Shown here piece by piece: positions 23,242 to 33,935 of a DNA stretch of 64,000 nucleotides (within the stretch, counting starts at the first letter, position 1; each line of letters starts with the position of its first letter). The stretch covers positions 2,866,340-2,930,339 of the forward strand of contig VJWN01000001.1 of assembly GCA_007644065.1 (NCBI GenBank), written 5' to 3'. Below the pieces are notes generated by a model. That model was not told where the DNA came from and ran no database searches. It saw nothing but the letters and a program-made list of their open reading frames with translations. The translations under genes were made by a program, and so were the position numbers. This DNA comes from Margaritispora aquatica. Its lineage: Eukaryota; Ascomycota; Leotiomycetes; Helotiales; Discinellaceae.

Positions 23242-24498
23242 TTATGCCACTCCCTCACAGCCCATTTGCTCATCCTTACGTCTATAAAAGGGACCGGCCT
23301 TAACCCCCACTACATTTCCGTTCTCTTTTACATTCCAATTGAGCTCAAAATTTGCATGTCCCTTTTCTACAATATCCTCACTGACCACCTTCGCAGGCCT
23401 CGCAACCCCATCACCTCTCACCCTCCCACCTTCTCTTCCAACCAACTCTGCCATTTCACTCCAAACCCTCTCGACTTCTTCCGCTTTCCCATCTCTCTCC
23501 CACCCATCTGTCACAGCAGGGATCAGTTCGCCTTTTACTGCTTTCTCGATGCTCTCGCCATAACCGAGGGGGAGTTCGATTTTGCCTTGCCACTGTAGGT
23601 AGCTTGTTAGCAATTGTCCCATTTGACTACGTTGCCAGATAAAATGGAGTGGAAAAGCTTTGGTGCTTCTGCGGATTGCTAAAGTGGTGGGGTGATGGGT
23701 TTGAAAAGGATACACACCTCGTGGACTCTCACACCCTGTAGCATACTCCTCAAAGCTGCATTCGCTTTCCCGCCTCCTTCATTGCCATAACTCACTCTAT
23801 TGCGCAAAGAATATTAGCCACTATTTCTACTTACTTCTCATCACCTCACCTCACCACCCTCTAACTCAGCCCAAACCAAAGTCAAAAGAAAATTCAACTC
23901 ACACCAAGCTCACCCTCCCAGCCCACTCCCAAAATAATCCATCCACAGCAATCTTCACCGCCGCAGGAAAGCAAAAGTTATACTCGGGCGTCAACCAGAC
24001 GAACCCATCAAAGCCCCTAATCAGGCGACTCCACGCGTTCGTGTTCTCGTCTACGTATGGGTTCTCACTGAGAGGGGTGGGGATATAGTACGGCAAGGCG
24101 GGATCGTTGGGCGAGAGCGGGAGCGTGGGAAGGTAGTTGGCTAAGTCGATGGTTTGGAGGATGATTCGAGGAGCTGAGGTCCTTGAGTTGGGTGTATTGG
24201 GTGTGTCTGGGATACTCGGCGTACTTGGTGTACTAGGCGTGGACGAGGAAGCTGAGAAAATGCGGAGGTGAGATCGAAGCCATTCCGCGAGCTGCGGACC
24301 GATTCGTTTGGTGCGCGTGGAGCAGATTATTAGAGCGATTTTCCTGATATTCTCTTTCTCTTCTTCTTCATCTTCGTCGTTGGTCTCGTCACTCATTACC
24401 TCAACACCATACCCATAATCACCATCTCCACAACTATCCTCCATCTTCTCCATCCACGCCTCCTCGAATTGGAGCTCCGAGTCCTGATGAGGGGCCAT
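23242..24498 (-). CDS. NADPH-dependent FMN reductase-like flavoprotein
   Basis: A flavodoxin-fold reductase of 341 residues in three exons: 24498-23903, 23796-23718, 23592-23242. The fold starts with IRKIALIICSTRTKRIG (about 51-66), where the Ser/Thr-Arg loop binds the FMN phosphate. It continues through LTPEYNFCFPAAVKIAVDGL, the family's Pro-Glu-Tyr-Asn hallmark. The first splice joins VSLV to VSYGNEGGGKANAALRSML, the expected glycine-rich loop. Two features are unusual: an acidic N-terminal extension of about 48 residues (EDEEEEKENI), and a Ser-Thr-Pro repeat at about 86-105 placed between beta-strands. Known relatives reduce flavins, quinones or azo dyes. Its physiological substrate is unknown. 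Confidence 0.85.
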
Positions 24499-25387
24499 CT
24501 ACGTCAATTTTTACAAACCTTAACTTAGCTTTTAATGTCACTACTGTATGGTACTCGATCCACGGGGGTTGAGATCAAACGTGATTCAGTACAAATCTGA
24601 GCGAACAATATTCACAGCGCAAGCAAAAGTAGGCCTCAAAACCTTTAACGAACGGACGCAAGACCTTACAACTTGCAGATATCTTATCTATTTACTCACC
24701 GCACACACGGTAAAAAGACAACAAACCCAGACAAAGGGACACAAAAGGAAAAGGAATAACCCATCAACCTTAAAATAAACAGGGTAGGTACCCAAAACCA
24801 GGACTATTCATGAGCCAGCGGTGTACATTACCAAGATCACCAGATCACGAAAACGAATACAAAACGCCTCGATCCCACTGCATGCATATGCCACTGCTGT
24901 CGAGAGCCAGATCTGGAGTTTGGTTCCCACTCATCTCCTCTCATCGGAAACCAGCAGCATCGTGTCGCTGTTACTTGACTGTGATTGGTATCAATCCTGC
25001 TGTACCACGAAACTGATCAAAGTGTGTGTCTCGCTTGAGTTAACCGAAAGTATGCAGCATGCAGGACAACCTACCACACATCGTGTTCCGGAACGGCACG
25101 CGCACAGCCAAGTGGGTTCAGCCTTGAGGGTAAGGTACAACCTCAGCTCATGCACAAGAATCTCACAAGCAGAAGATGTATGTCTCATGTATGCCACGTC
25201 AAGACACATCGAGCAAAACGACCTAGCTCCTTGTGTCACTCTATTGTACCTATTCCTACACGGAAAAAGAAAACAATTACCTACCTATTCAATATTTATA
25301 GCAATATCTTGCATCCACAGCCACTTCAATGTGAGCTAGCTCCCAATCCAAATGACAAGTCCGCCACTGAACCGGTAAGCTACTTAT
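24499..25387. other. Intergenic region, promoter side of the flavin reductase
   Basis: No gene is recognised. Overlapping frames on both strands lack motifs. The region lies between the start of the flavin reductase and the 3' end of the next minus-strand gene. Confidence 0.45.
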
Positions 25388-27229
25388 CTAACATCTCCCT
25401 GACAAACGATCTAAAGCCACTCTCCGAGGCCCAACAAGCTGACGACGAGGGCTAGGACTTTGGTCATCAGCTCTCAATGCACTTGTATATCTAACACTCT
25501 CATCCTCATCGACATCATAACCACAGCACAAGAAGCAGAGAAAGCTTATGCTATTCATCCACCACTCATCTACCATCTTGAATCCTTCATTGACTTTGCA
25601 TCTCCAGCAAAATTTAGGGTGAGCATCATTGGTCATCTCTAGCACTACTGGAGGTTGTCGAACTAAATCTGGAGTAGACATCAGGGATCGACGAAGAGCC
25701 CCTGACATCAGAGGTGCAGTTGAATGAGCAGATGATACTCGACTGTCGATTTCAGATGTGGGTGTTGAAGTCGGTGTGATTGAAATATCGCCGAAATCAA
25801 GAGGAACGTGAAGGTAGGGAGAATTCGCACTTGAAGTAAAGCGCGAGGTGGTAGGCGATAGCGACTGTCTTGGTCCCATGGTGGGAGTACGATCTGATCG
25901 CATGGGTGAATCGAATGGTATGTTGGCGTAGTTGGTGCTGAGAGGTGTCGAAGTCCTTGAAAAATCATTGTCTAGCATTTGAGATTTTCTCTTAAGCTTA
26001 CTTCTATGATGCTGGCAATCTCCTGAACTTGGGGATGCGGCTGGCTGCATCAATTCTTGTAGAGGTGTCAATGGGTGCACAGCAGATGCACTCGAAGCTT
26101 CAATGGCTGATTGAAGGGCAAGTGTCTCAGAGTCTCTAGCAGTAGCTGAAGGTGTAAAGCGCACTCTATTTCCAAGCAATCGCCTACGTCTACTCTTCTG
26201 TCGTCTTAATTCTGCTATGCCAGGCTCAAGGTTGGATTGTGGAGGGGCTGAGAACTCTGCTTGGATTGTGGAAGAAGGATCACCAGTAACGGCACAAGCT
26301 ACTGGTGCTCTAGAAAATGGATGCTGGTCCAGCGGCCCATAAACGCTTCGTGGTGGTCTGAACCTTGGTGCAATCCTGCCTCTAGCAGGTGCTGAGACTA
26401 CTCTCTCTGAATTTGGCACCAGACCATTGGCGGTTGGAATTCTAGATGTGACGGTTATGCCAGAGGCAGGAAGACCAAAGAGCCTCTGGAGACGGCTTTG
26501 TATAGCAGGTGCATACACAAATCTTCCTCGTGCTGGGATATTCTGAGCTGCTGTCCAGGATGGCATTCCTGGTGGGGTAGGAGGCCGATTTGGTGGTGCA
26601 TGAAGGGGCTTCTTTGGTTGAGCGTAGATTTCTGGCACAAATAATGGTAGTGGTTTGCAAGTTTCCTTTTCAATGGTAGAGCATGCGTCGTGGTAATATC
26701 GATTGACTAGTGCAAGATCGCCCAAACTGAAGGATCTTTTTCGCCGTGGGCTTTTTGTGAGCACAAAGCTGTCTCGATGGCTGAGAAATGGAAAGTTGGG
26801 CATATTATCCATAGATCTGGCCCGAGAAACAGCTCTATTCGTTCTCCCAGTCTTCTGTTCCACGATCGTTTCCAAGACCGTACCATGTCCGTAACGAAAT
26901 TGTACATCTTCGATTGAACTTAGGGCGGTAGTTGTCAGTGGTCCTCGATTCTCGTCGTTAGAGATGCCATGGGGGTATAAGGTAATTAATTCGATTCTAC
27001 TATTACTCTCGTCGCTGTTGGATGCTGAAAAGTAGAATGCTTCGAATATCGATTCATGAGGACTTGGGTACTCTTCGGAAGAGTCTGCTCGACGCAAAAA
27101 TGAGTCCTTTCGACGGACTGCTTTCAAGGTTGATGTTGGAGACGGAGAGGTGGTCCTTATCTGCAGTGGATTCCTAGCTGGCGACGATCCCAACTCTCTC
27201 GGAATTATGCCTGTGGTGATATTCATCAT
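25388..27229 (-). CDS. Hypothetical disordered protein with C-terminal double CxxC
   Basis: I do not recognise this protein. The start was placed at the tandem ATG-ATG at 27229 (MMNITTGIIPRELGSS), because the frame upstream of it opens without an ATG. This gives 613 residues in one exon. The sequence is rich in Ser, Pro, Arg and Thr and looks mostly disordered. It has short ordered patches such as PNRPPTPPGMPSWTAAQ and ELRRQKSRRRRLLGNRVRF, the latter a strongly basic possible nuclear signal. Near the C-terminus (about 539-571) lies the only cysteine-rich patch: FCWRCK, a 20-residue spacer with WW, then CFLCCG. These are two CxxC pairs that could bind one zinc. It lies 243 bases downstream of Tfb1 on the same strand. 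No function is inferred. Confidence 0.75.
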   Translation of the reverse strand: MMNITTGIIPRELGSSPARNPLQIRTTSPSPTSTLKAVRRKDSFLRRADSSEEYPSPHESIFEAFYFSASNSDESNSRIELITLYPHGISNDENRGPLTTTALSSIEDVQFRYGHGTVLETIVEQKTGRTNRAVSRARSMDNMPNFPFLSHRDSFVLTKSPRRKRSFSLGDLALVNRYYHDACSTIEKETCKPLPLFVPEIYAQPKKPLHAPPNRPPTPPGMPSWTAAQNIPARGRFVYAPAIQSRLQRLFGLPASGITVTSRIPTANGLVPNSERVVSAPARGRIAPRFRPPRSVYGPLDQHPFSRAPVACAVTGDPSSTIQAEFSAPPQSNLEPGIAELRRQKSRRRRLLGNRVRFTPSATARDSETLALQSAIEASSASAVHPLTPLQELMQPAASPSSGDCQHHRSKLKRKSQMLDNDFSRTSTPLSTNYANIPFDSPMRSDRTPTMGPRQSLSPTTSRFTSSANSPYLHVPLDFGDISITPTSTPTSEIDSRVSSAHSTAPLMSGALRRSLMSTPDLVRQPPVVLEMTNDAHPKFCWRCKVNEGFKMVDEWWMNSISFLCFLCCGYDVDEDESVRYTSALRADDQSPSPRRQLVGPRRVALDRLSGRC

Positions 27230-27471
27230 GTATGTAAGTATTAAGTACTCTGTGTTGGTACGATCAAAGACTATTCTGTGCTTGTGGTTGTGGTTGTAAG
27301 AATCGAGAGTGTAAGAAATCACTAAAAAAGCAGAGGCAACAAATGGAACAATGCAAATAAAGAAAGAGGTACCAAGTATCTGATTTACAGTCTATGGAGC
27401 AGCAGTTCTTCCTTCCATGCCAGTAAACGCCGTCGCTGATGCACCTCCCATAAGTACTCCAAGTCTTATTC

Positions 27472-29429
27472 TCATGATACATCGACTCCTTCCGCAGCCA
27501 AAGCTTTCTTATACTCCTTTGACGCCTTTTGAATAGATCGAATAGCAGGACCCATCATCTCCTTCACGACCCTTTCCCCGCCGCCAACAGTTTTCGAATT
27601 CCAGTGTATTTTTCTTCCAGTTTGTTGCCAAGTATCTCTAATATGCTGTTTTTTCTTTGTTATGTATGCCTCGCGTTCTCGCTCAGCATCAGTTGCAACT
27701 GCATTAATGCGATCCATGGCCCGATCAAGCGTTTCAACCTGTTTTGCTAGCTCGCCAGCACGATCTGCATCTCCAGAGAGAAATAGATGCCAAAAGTGAT
27801 GAAGAAACTCAACCGTTGTTGCATGCGTTAATGTAAGACGATCAAAGATTGGCTGTGACAAACCAGCAAGAGATGACTGCGCACCTGATCCATCAATCTC
27901 GGCACGGCGTGTGGCAATACCTTCCAGAATTTGAGCTTGAGCATCTGCAAGACTGGCTTTGCTTCCCACATGAGCTTTCTTCTCATCTTCATCCTCGCTA
28001 TCACTATCTTCCAGAATCCCGATTGCTTTTTGTAAATCTAACCCACCTGTGGGGTCCGTATCCATAACATTTGGATCAATGTCTGTTGTCATATCAAACA
28101 GGATTTCGCTCGGTACCTGCTTGGCATACAAAGCAGCCTCAGCAGAGATTGAGGACTTATCACTCGAGAAGAATCTGCTTTGTTCTTTGATGTTTAGCAT
28201 TATTCGATTCTCCTCTGGATCACCCAGCAAATCTCGTAATGCCAATTGATTATATGTTTCCTCGTCCATTCCAATAGGAGCGGCTGGGTCGACTTCGGAA
28301 GGTGCAACATTTGCTATGATCTTCTCACTCAAGCTGTTCAAAGTCCTAATGATGGGGACTTTTCCCGCTGCCGCAGGTATCATGGTGTAATCCTTTCGGT
28401 TCCCACTCTTTGTCCCACCTTGATTTTCTTCATTTGCCTCCAAGTCAATAAGATTTGGAATTCGAGCTTCAAGCAACCGCTTGCCCAACCCTTCATCGTC
28501 TTTAACATTCAAATACCTATCAAATGTTGGGTCCGAACTGTCTTGCTCGGAAATGCGTTCACCCTTCAGCTTCTTGAATAGACGACTCAGGAAAAATCTA
28601 GACCAGAAATCTGTTTCATTTAACTTGGGAACATTCTCATCGTAGACTCTTTTTACAAGTGGATGCTGGCTGAAGATTAACTGGACTTGGTCGACTGTGA
28701 GGTTCATTTTCAATTCGCCATCGACTTGGCGGGGTTTAACGGCGGATAACACGTTGTAAGCACCCTTTTTCTGATTGCTTTCCACCCCATATTGCCTCAG
28801 CAAGTTCAATCTCGTAGACCAGAATTGAGCATTGAATTGCGAGTCTGAAACGCTATCAGGCTTGGTGCGGCGTGCCTCCATATATGTTTTGTGTAAAGTA
28901 GCATCCTTTTTCATCAACGATTGTTGTAACTCAATGTCTGTCTTGAGCAGAGCATCGTCATACCATCTCAATGATCCTGATCCGGACTTTACAGCACTGG
29001 CCATTGCCATTGCCGCAGATGCCGAGCCTGTGCCATTTGGTCGTGGTACAGAGGCATCATTCACCTTCAAAGCACTAATCAGATTTGTCAAAGCATCTTT
29101 GATCGTGTTCGCCTCTCCTCGAGGATTCGTTGCTGCATTAAAGTGGAAGAGATGAGATACAGGTTCCGGTGCGTCAGGTGACTTTTCAAATACTTTGAGT
29201 ATTACTTTTGGAGCAGTTTCTGGGGTTTGTTGTAGATCTTTGAAGCACCGTTAACGACAGATTCTTGCTTTGAACAAGTGCCATACATACTAGTGATGTG
29301 CGCGATCGAAAGGGTCACCGCTTTTCCATCATCTCGAGGCAACCATGAAAGGGACATGGAGTCCTTGGAAAGAGAGAGTGTTCCATCTTTCTTCTTGTAC
29401 ACCACTGAGCCAGTTACAGCAGAGGCCAT
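27472..29429 (-). CDS. TFB1: RNA polymerase II/NER factor TFIIH subunit Tfb1 (p62)
   Basis: Core TFIIH subunit that acts in transcription initiation and nucleotide-excision repair in the nucleus. There are two exons, 29429-29291 and 29237-27472, joined in frame (HIT then NLQQTPETAPKVILKVF). They give 634 residues. The N-terminal PH domain begins MASAVTGSVVYKKKDGTLSL and runs to about residue 115. Two BSD domains follow, with the recognisable stretches FWSTRLNLLRQYGVE and FWSRFFLSRLFKKLKGERI. The C-terminal three-helix region ends IRSIQKASKEYKKALAAEG. Length and order are as expected for fungal Tfb1. It shares an 800-base divergent promoter with the 2-oxoglutarate dehydrogenase gene. Confidence 0.93.
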
Positions 29430-30233
29430 TTTGGGAAGCCAAGAAGATTGTTTATCGTTTCAGCATCGAAGTTGACGACGCCTTTGCAGGACTTGAATAG
29501 AGTTACCGTATTCACAGATTTTTGCCTCTCACTTTGTCAGAAAGTGAATGTTCTGTGTTGGGTTGTGACTATCACGAATTGAGGTTTCCAATTGCTAAGA
29601 TATCGTATCAAGAAAGCTTGAACCTTCTTTCCCCCTCTTGATGAATTGGCAAGGAAATATATTGCTTGGAGTTTATGTTTTTGAAACGATATCAAACTCC
29701 CTTTGTCCAAAATAGCTGCTCAGGCACGACACGGCGCACGGCTAACGAATTGGATGTTGATGCCTTGATGCCTTGAAGCCTTGATGCCTTGTGTCCTTGA
29801 TTACATAAAGTACTAATATCACACACCCCCGGCTGCACGTGCCCTCCAGTGGTTCTCCCGTTTCCCTTTCCCGAGGCTATGAGCAAACACAAAGCGCTGA
29901 TTGGTTTTGGTTTTCTTGGATTTCTTAACTTTGCCTTCCCTGGTGACGGGCATTTTCGCGCGAACAAGTGAACGGACGGGATTTGCGCAAGTTGTGCTGC
30001 CGACACCCTCACACCCTCAGCTCTCAGCTCTCACATCTGTCACCAAGCCCAAGAACTTGTTACACTTGACAAGAAAAAACAGACTTACTCCGCCCTTCTT
30101 TACGGACCATCTCCTTCCAAATACCTCATCAACCCGCCATCTTTTTCCATTGTAACCATTGTCTGTGGTCTGCATTGGAATCTGTCTCTTTTATTTCTCT
30201 TTGCACATTTTTCCAGTTGAATTGGACAGTGCA
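29430..30233. promoter_or_regulatory. Divergent promoter region between TFB1 and 2-oxoglutarate dehydrogenase E1
   Basis: An 800-base region flanked by the 5' ends of two housekeeping genes. It contains a short tandem repeat (next entry) and a CT-rich stretch just before the dehydrogenase start. The frames inside carry no motifs. Confidence 0.6.
29757..29802. repeat. Imperfect tandem repeat of a 9-10 base unit (TTGATGCCT)
   Basis: About four to five head-to-tail copies of a unit close to TTGATGCC/TTGAAGCC. It sits in the middle of the divergent promoter between TFB1 and the dehydrogenase gene. Confidence 0.8.
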
Positions 30234-33200
30234 ATGCTTCGAAGCTCCCTACGACAGAGCAGCCAGCTCTTGAAGGCTAGCTGCTCGAGGTCTCTCTCTA
30301 CATCCTCTCGATCTCCTCTTATCACCAGCAACACATCTGCAAAGTCCGCCCTCTCCTCGAAACGATGTTCTCAAGCTGCTATTTCGCAGAGGCGATATGC
30401 TGCAGCTGTCGCCTCAGCTCCTGACCCAAACGACAGCTTCTTGTCCGGAAATACCGCAAACTACATTGATGCGATGTATATGCAATGGAAGGAGGACCCA
30501 TCAAGCGTACACATCTCATGGCAAGTTTACTTCAAGAATATGGAGAGTGGCGATATGCCCATGTCACAAGCATTCACACCTCCACCCAACCTCGTTCCAA
30601 CGCCAACTGGCAGTGCTCCTGCATTCATGCCTGGTCCAGGTATGGCTGGTGGCCAAGGCTCTGATGTTACAAACCATTTGAAGGTGCAGCTTCTTGTTCG
30701 TGCCTATCAAGCTCGAGGTCACCACAAGGCGAACATTGATCCTCTTGGAATCCGTCGCGAGGCTGAGGAGTTTGGATACAGCAACCCCAAGGAATTGAGA
30801 CTCGAACACTACCAATTCACTGAGAAGGATCTCGATACTGAATATAACCTGGGCCCAGGTATTCTCCCACGTTTCAAGAAGGAAGGCCGTGAAAAGATGA
30901 GCTTGCGCGACATTATCGCTGCATGCGAACGCATTTACTGTGGATCGTATGGAGTGGAATACATCCACATCCCAGACAGGGAGCAGTGCGACTGGTTGCG
31001 CGAACGAGTAGAAGTCGAAACACCTTTCAAGTACTCAATTGACGAGAAGCGACGCATCTTAGACCGTCTCATCTGGAGTTCCAGTTTCGAGACTTTTTCT
31101 GCCACCAAATATCCTAACGACAAGCGATTCGGATTAGAAGGTTGCGAGACTTTGGTCCCTGGAATGAAGGCCTTGATTGACAGAAGTGTGGACTATGGTG
31201 TGAAGGACATTGTCATTGGTATGCCCCATCGTGGTCGTCTCAACGTCCTGTCCAATGTCGTTCGAAAGCCCAATGAGTCGATTTTCAGCGAGTTTGGCGG
31301 ATCTGCTGCCGCCGAGGATGAAGGATCTGGAGACGTGAAGTATCATTTGGGCATGAACTTTGAGAGACCAACACCTTCGGGTAAGCGTGTGCAGCTGTCT
31401 TTGGTCGCTAATCCTTCGCATTTGGAGGCCGAGGATCCAGTCGTCTTGGGTAAAACCAGGGCCATTCAACACTACAACAACGATGAAAAGACTCATAACA
31501 CTGCTATGGGTGTCTTGTTGCACGGTGACGCCGCATTTGCTGCACAGGGTGTTGTGTACGAGTGTTTAGGTTTCCACGCTCTGCCACAGTACTCAACTGG
31601 TGGCACCATCCATCTGGTCGTGAACAACCAAATTGGTTTCACAACTGATCCTCGCTTTGCCCGCTCTACTGCCTACTGCACAGATATCGCCAAAGCCATT
31701 GATGCCCCTGTCTTCCATGTGAATGCAGATGATGTTGAGGCTGTCAACTATGTATGCCAACTGGCTGCTGATTGGCGTGCGGCTTTCCAGAAGGATGTCG
31801 TTATTGATCTTGTTTGCTATCGTAAGCATGGTCACAACGAGACTGATCAGCCTTCGTTCACTCAACCACTGATGTACAAGCGTATTCAATCCCACGAGCC
31901 TCAGATTGACATCTATGTGAACCAATTGTTGAAAGACGGTAGCTTCACTAAGGAGGACATTGATGAGCACAAGAAGTGGGTCTGGGGTATGCTTGAGGAG
32001 AGTTTCGCCAAGAGCAAGGACTATCAACCAACATCCAAGGAGTGGACTACTTCCGCCTGGAATGGATTCAAGTCGCCTAAGGAACTCGCCACAGAGGTTC
32101 TCCCCCACAACCCTACTGGTGTTCCCATCCACACTTTGGAGCACATTGGTACGACAATTGGTTCATACCCCGAAGGATTCAATGTTCATCGCAACTTGAA
32201 GCGTATCCTCAACAGTCGTATCAAGACTGTCACTGAGGGCAAGAACATCGATTGGTCCACTGGTGAGGCTCTTGCTTTTGGTTCCCTTGTCAATGAAGGT
32301 CATCACGTTCGTGTGTCCGGTCAGGATGTCGAGCGTGGTACCTTCTCGCAAAGACATGCTGTTTTCCACGATCAAGAGGATGAGAAAACTTATACGCCAT
32401 TGCAACACATCAGCAAGGATCAGGGCAAGTTTGTGATCTCGAATTCATCGCTCAGCGAGTTCGGTACTCTTGGATTCGAGTATGGTTACTCTCTTTCCTC
32501 CCCTAACGCACTCGTCATGTGGGAGGCGCAATTCGGTGATTTCGCTAATAACGCTCAATGTATCATTGATCAGTTCATTGCTTCAGGTGAGGTCAAGTGG
32601 ATGCAACGATCTGGATTGGTCATGTCTCTTCCTCATGGTTATGATGGACAAGGACCAGAGCACTCTTCCGGTCGTATGGAGCGATACCTGCAGTTGTGCA
32701 ACGAAGATCCTCGTATTTTCCCTTCGCCTGAGAAGTTGGATCGTCAACATCAAGATTGTAACATGCAAATTGCTTACATGACTGAACCTGCCAATTTGTT
32801 CCACATCCTTAGGAGACAGATGAACAGACAATTCCGCAAACGTATGTAACTCCTCACCTACTATAGTGTCATTCTAACTCTTTTAGCTCTCATTCTGTTC
32901 TTCTCGAAATCTCTGCTCCGTCACCCTCTTGCTAGATCATCAATTGAAGACTTCACTGGTGATTCTCAGTTCAAGTGGATTATTGAGGACCCCGAACACG
33001 GCAAGACCATCAATGAGCCATCAGAGATTAACCGAGTCATTCTTTGCACTGGTCAAGTCTATGTTGCTCTTCACAAGTACCGTGCCGACAACAACATCAA
33101 GGACACCGCCATTGTGCGTGTTGAGCAGTTGAACCCCTTCCCTTGGCAATTGCTCAAGGAGAACCTTGACAGCTACGCCAATGCCAAGACAATTGTTTGG

Positions 33201-33425
33201 TGTCAAGAAGAGCCTCTGAATGCTGGTGCATGGAGTTTCACTCAACCAAGAATCGAGACTTTACTGAATGAGACCGAGCACCACAGCAGGAAGCACGTCA
33301 TGTATGCTGGACGAAACCCAAGTGCAAGTGTTGCCACTGGATTGAAGGCTAGCCATACTAAGGAGGAGAAGGAGCTTTTGGAAACTGCTTTCAGCGTGAC
33401 TCAGGATAAGCTCAAGGGCGAGTAG
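30234..33425 (+). CDS. KGD1: 2-oxoglutarate dehydrogenase E1 component, mitochondrial
   Basis: Thiamine-diphosphate-dependent E1 of the 2-oxoglutarate dehydrogenase complex. It decarboxylates 2-oxoglutarate in the matrix as part of the TCA cycle. There are two exons, 30234-32841 and 32887-33425, giving 1048 residues, the normal length. ATG 30234 was chosen because it starts a typical cleavable presequence ([20 protein letters not shown], rich in Arg and Ser and free of acids). Conserved parts seen are the N-terminal [19 protein letters not shown] (E2-binding region), [12 protein letters not shown], the ThDP/Mg motif GDAAFAAQG (about 431-439) through NNQIGF (464-469), and the C-terminal [16 protein letters not shown] and [13 protein letters not shown]. 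The single intron splits a Pro codon near the C-terminus ([16 protein letters not shown]). Confidence 0.97.
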
Positions 33426-33935
33426 AGGGTGGCCGTGTAATGTTGTAGAAGGGTGCTAGCTTTTGAAGCTCAGATGATGAATAACGGACTTTGCGTTACA
33501 TTAGAGTGATGCAGATTGTATTATTGTACAGAATAGCGGGAAGGGCAATGATTGCTGGGTTCTTGGGGTGCATGGATCTTGGCTTGCGTATATACACGCG
33601 GTCAATATCATTATGAAGATGTAAAATGTATCAAAAAAAGATTGGTTTGCTTTTGTCGTTCGTGAGAGTATAATCCTGGGCATATGGTACCGCAAGTGCT
33701 CGGGTATGCACTGATTCAGGTACTGGAATCAAGCTGTACGAGAAGCGACAAGTGCTACGTCATAGCCCAGACACGTCTCTAGCAAGATACCAATCCACGA
33801 TTGAAGTCGCAAACTATTGCCAATGTTACCAGAGGTGACAAAATCGGCACCGGGAACAGCATATTGATACATTCTTTCTCTTCAAATATCATGAATAAAT
33901 AACCTTGCCAACTTTGCATTCAATTCATTGTCAAG
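33426..33935. other. Short intergenic region KGD1-MCU
   Basis: 510 bases between two genes on the same strand. It must contain the KGD1 3' end and the promoter of the calcium-uniporter gene. Nothing else is seen. Confidence 0.6.
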
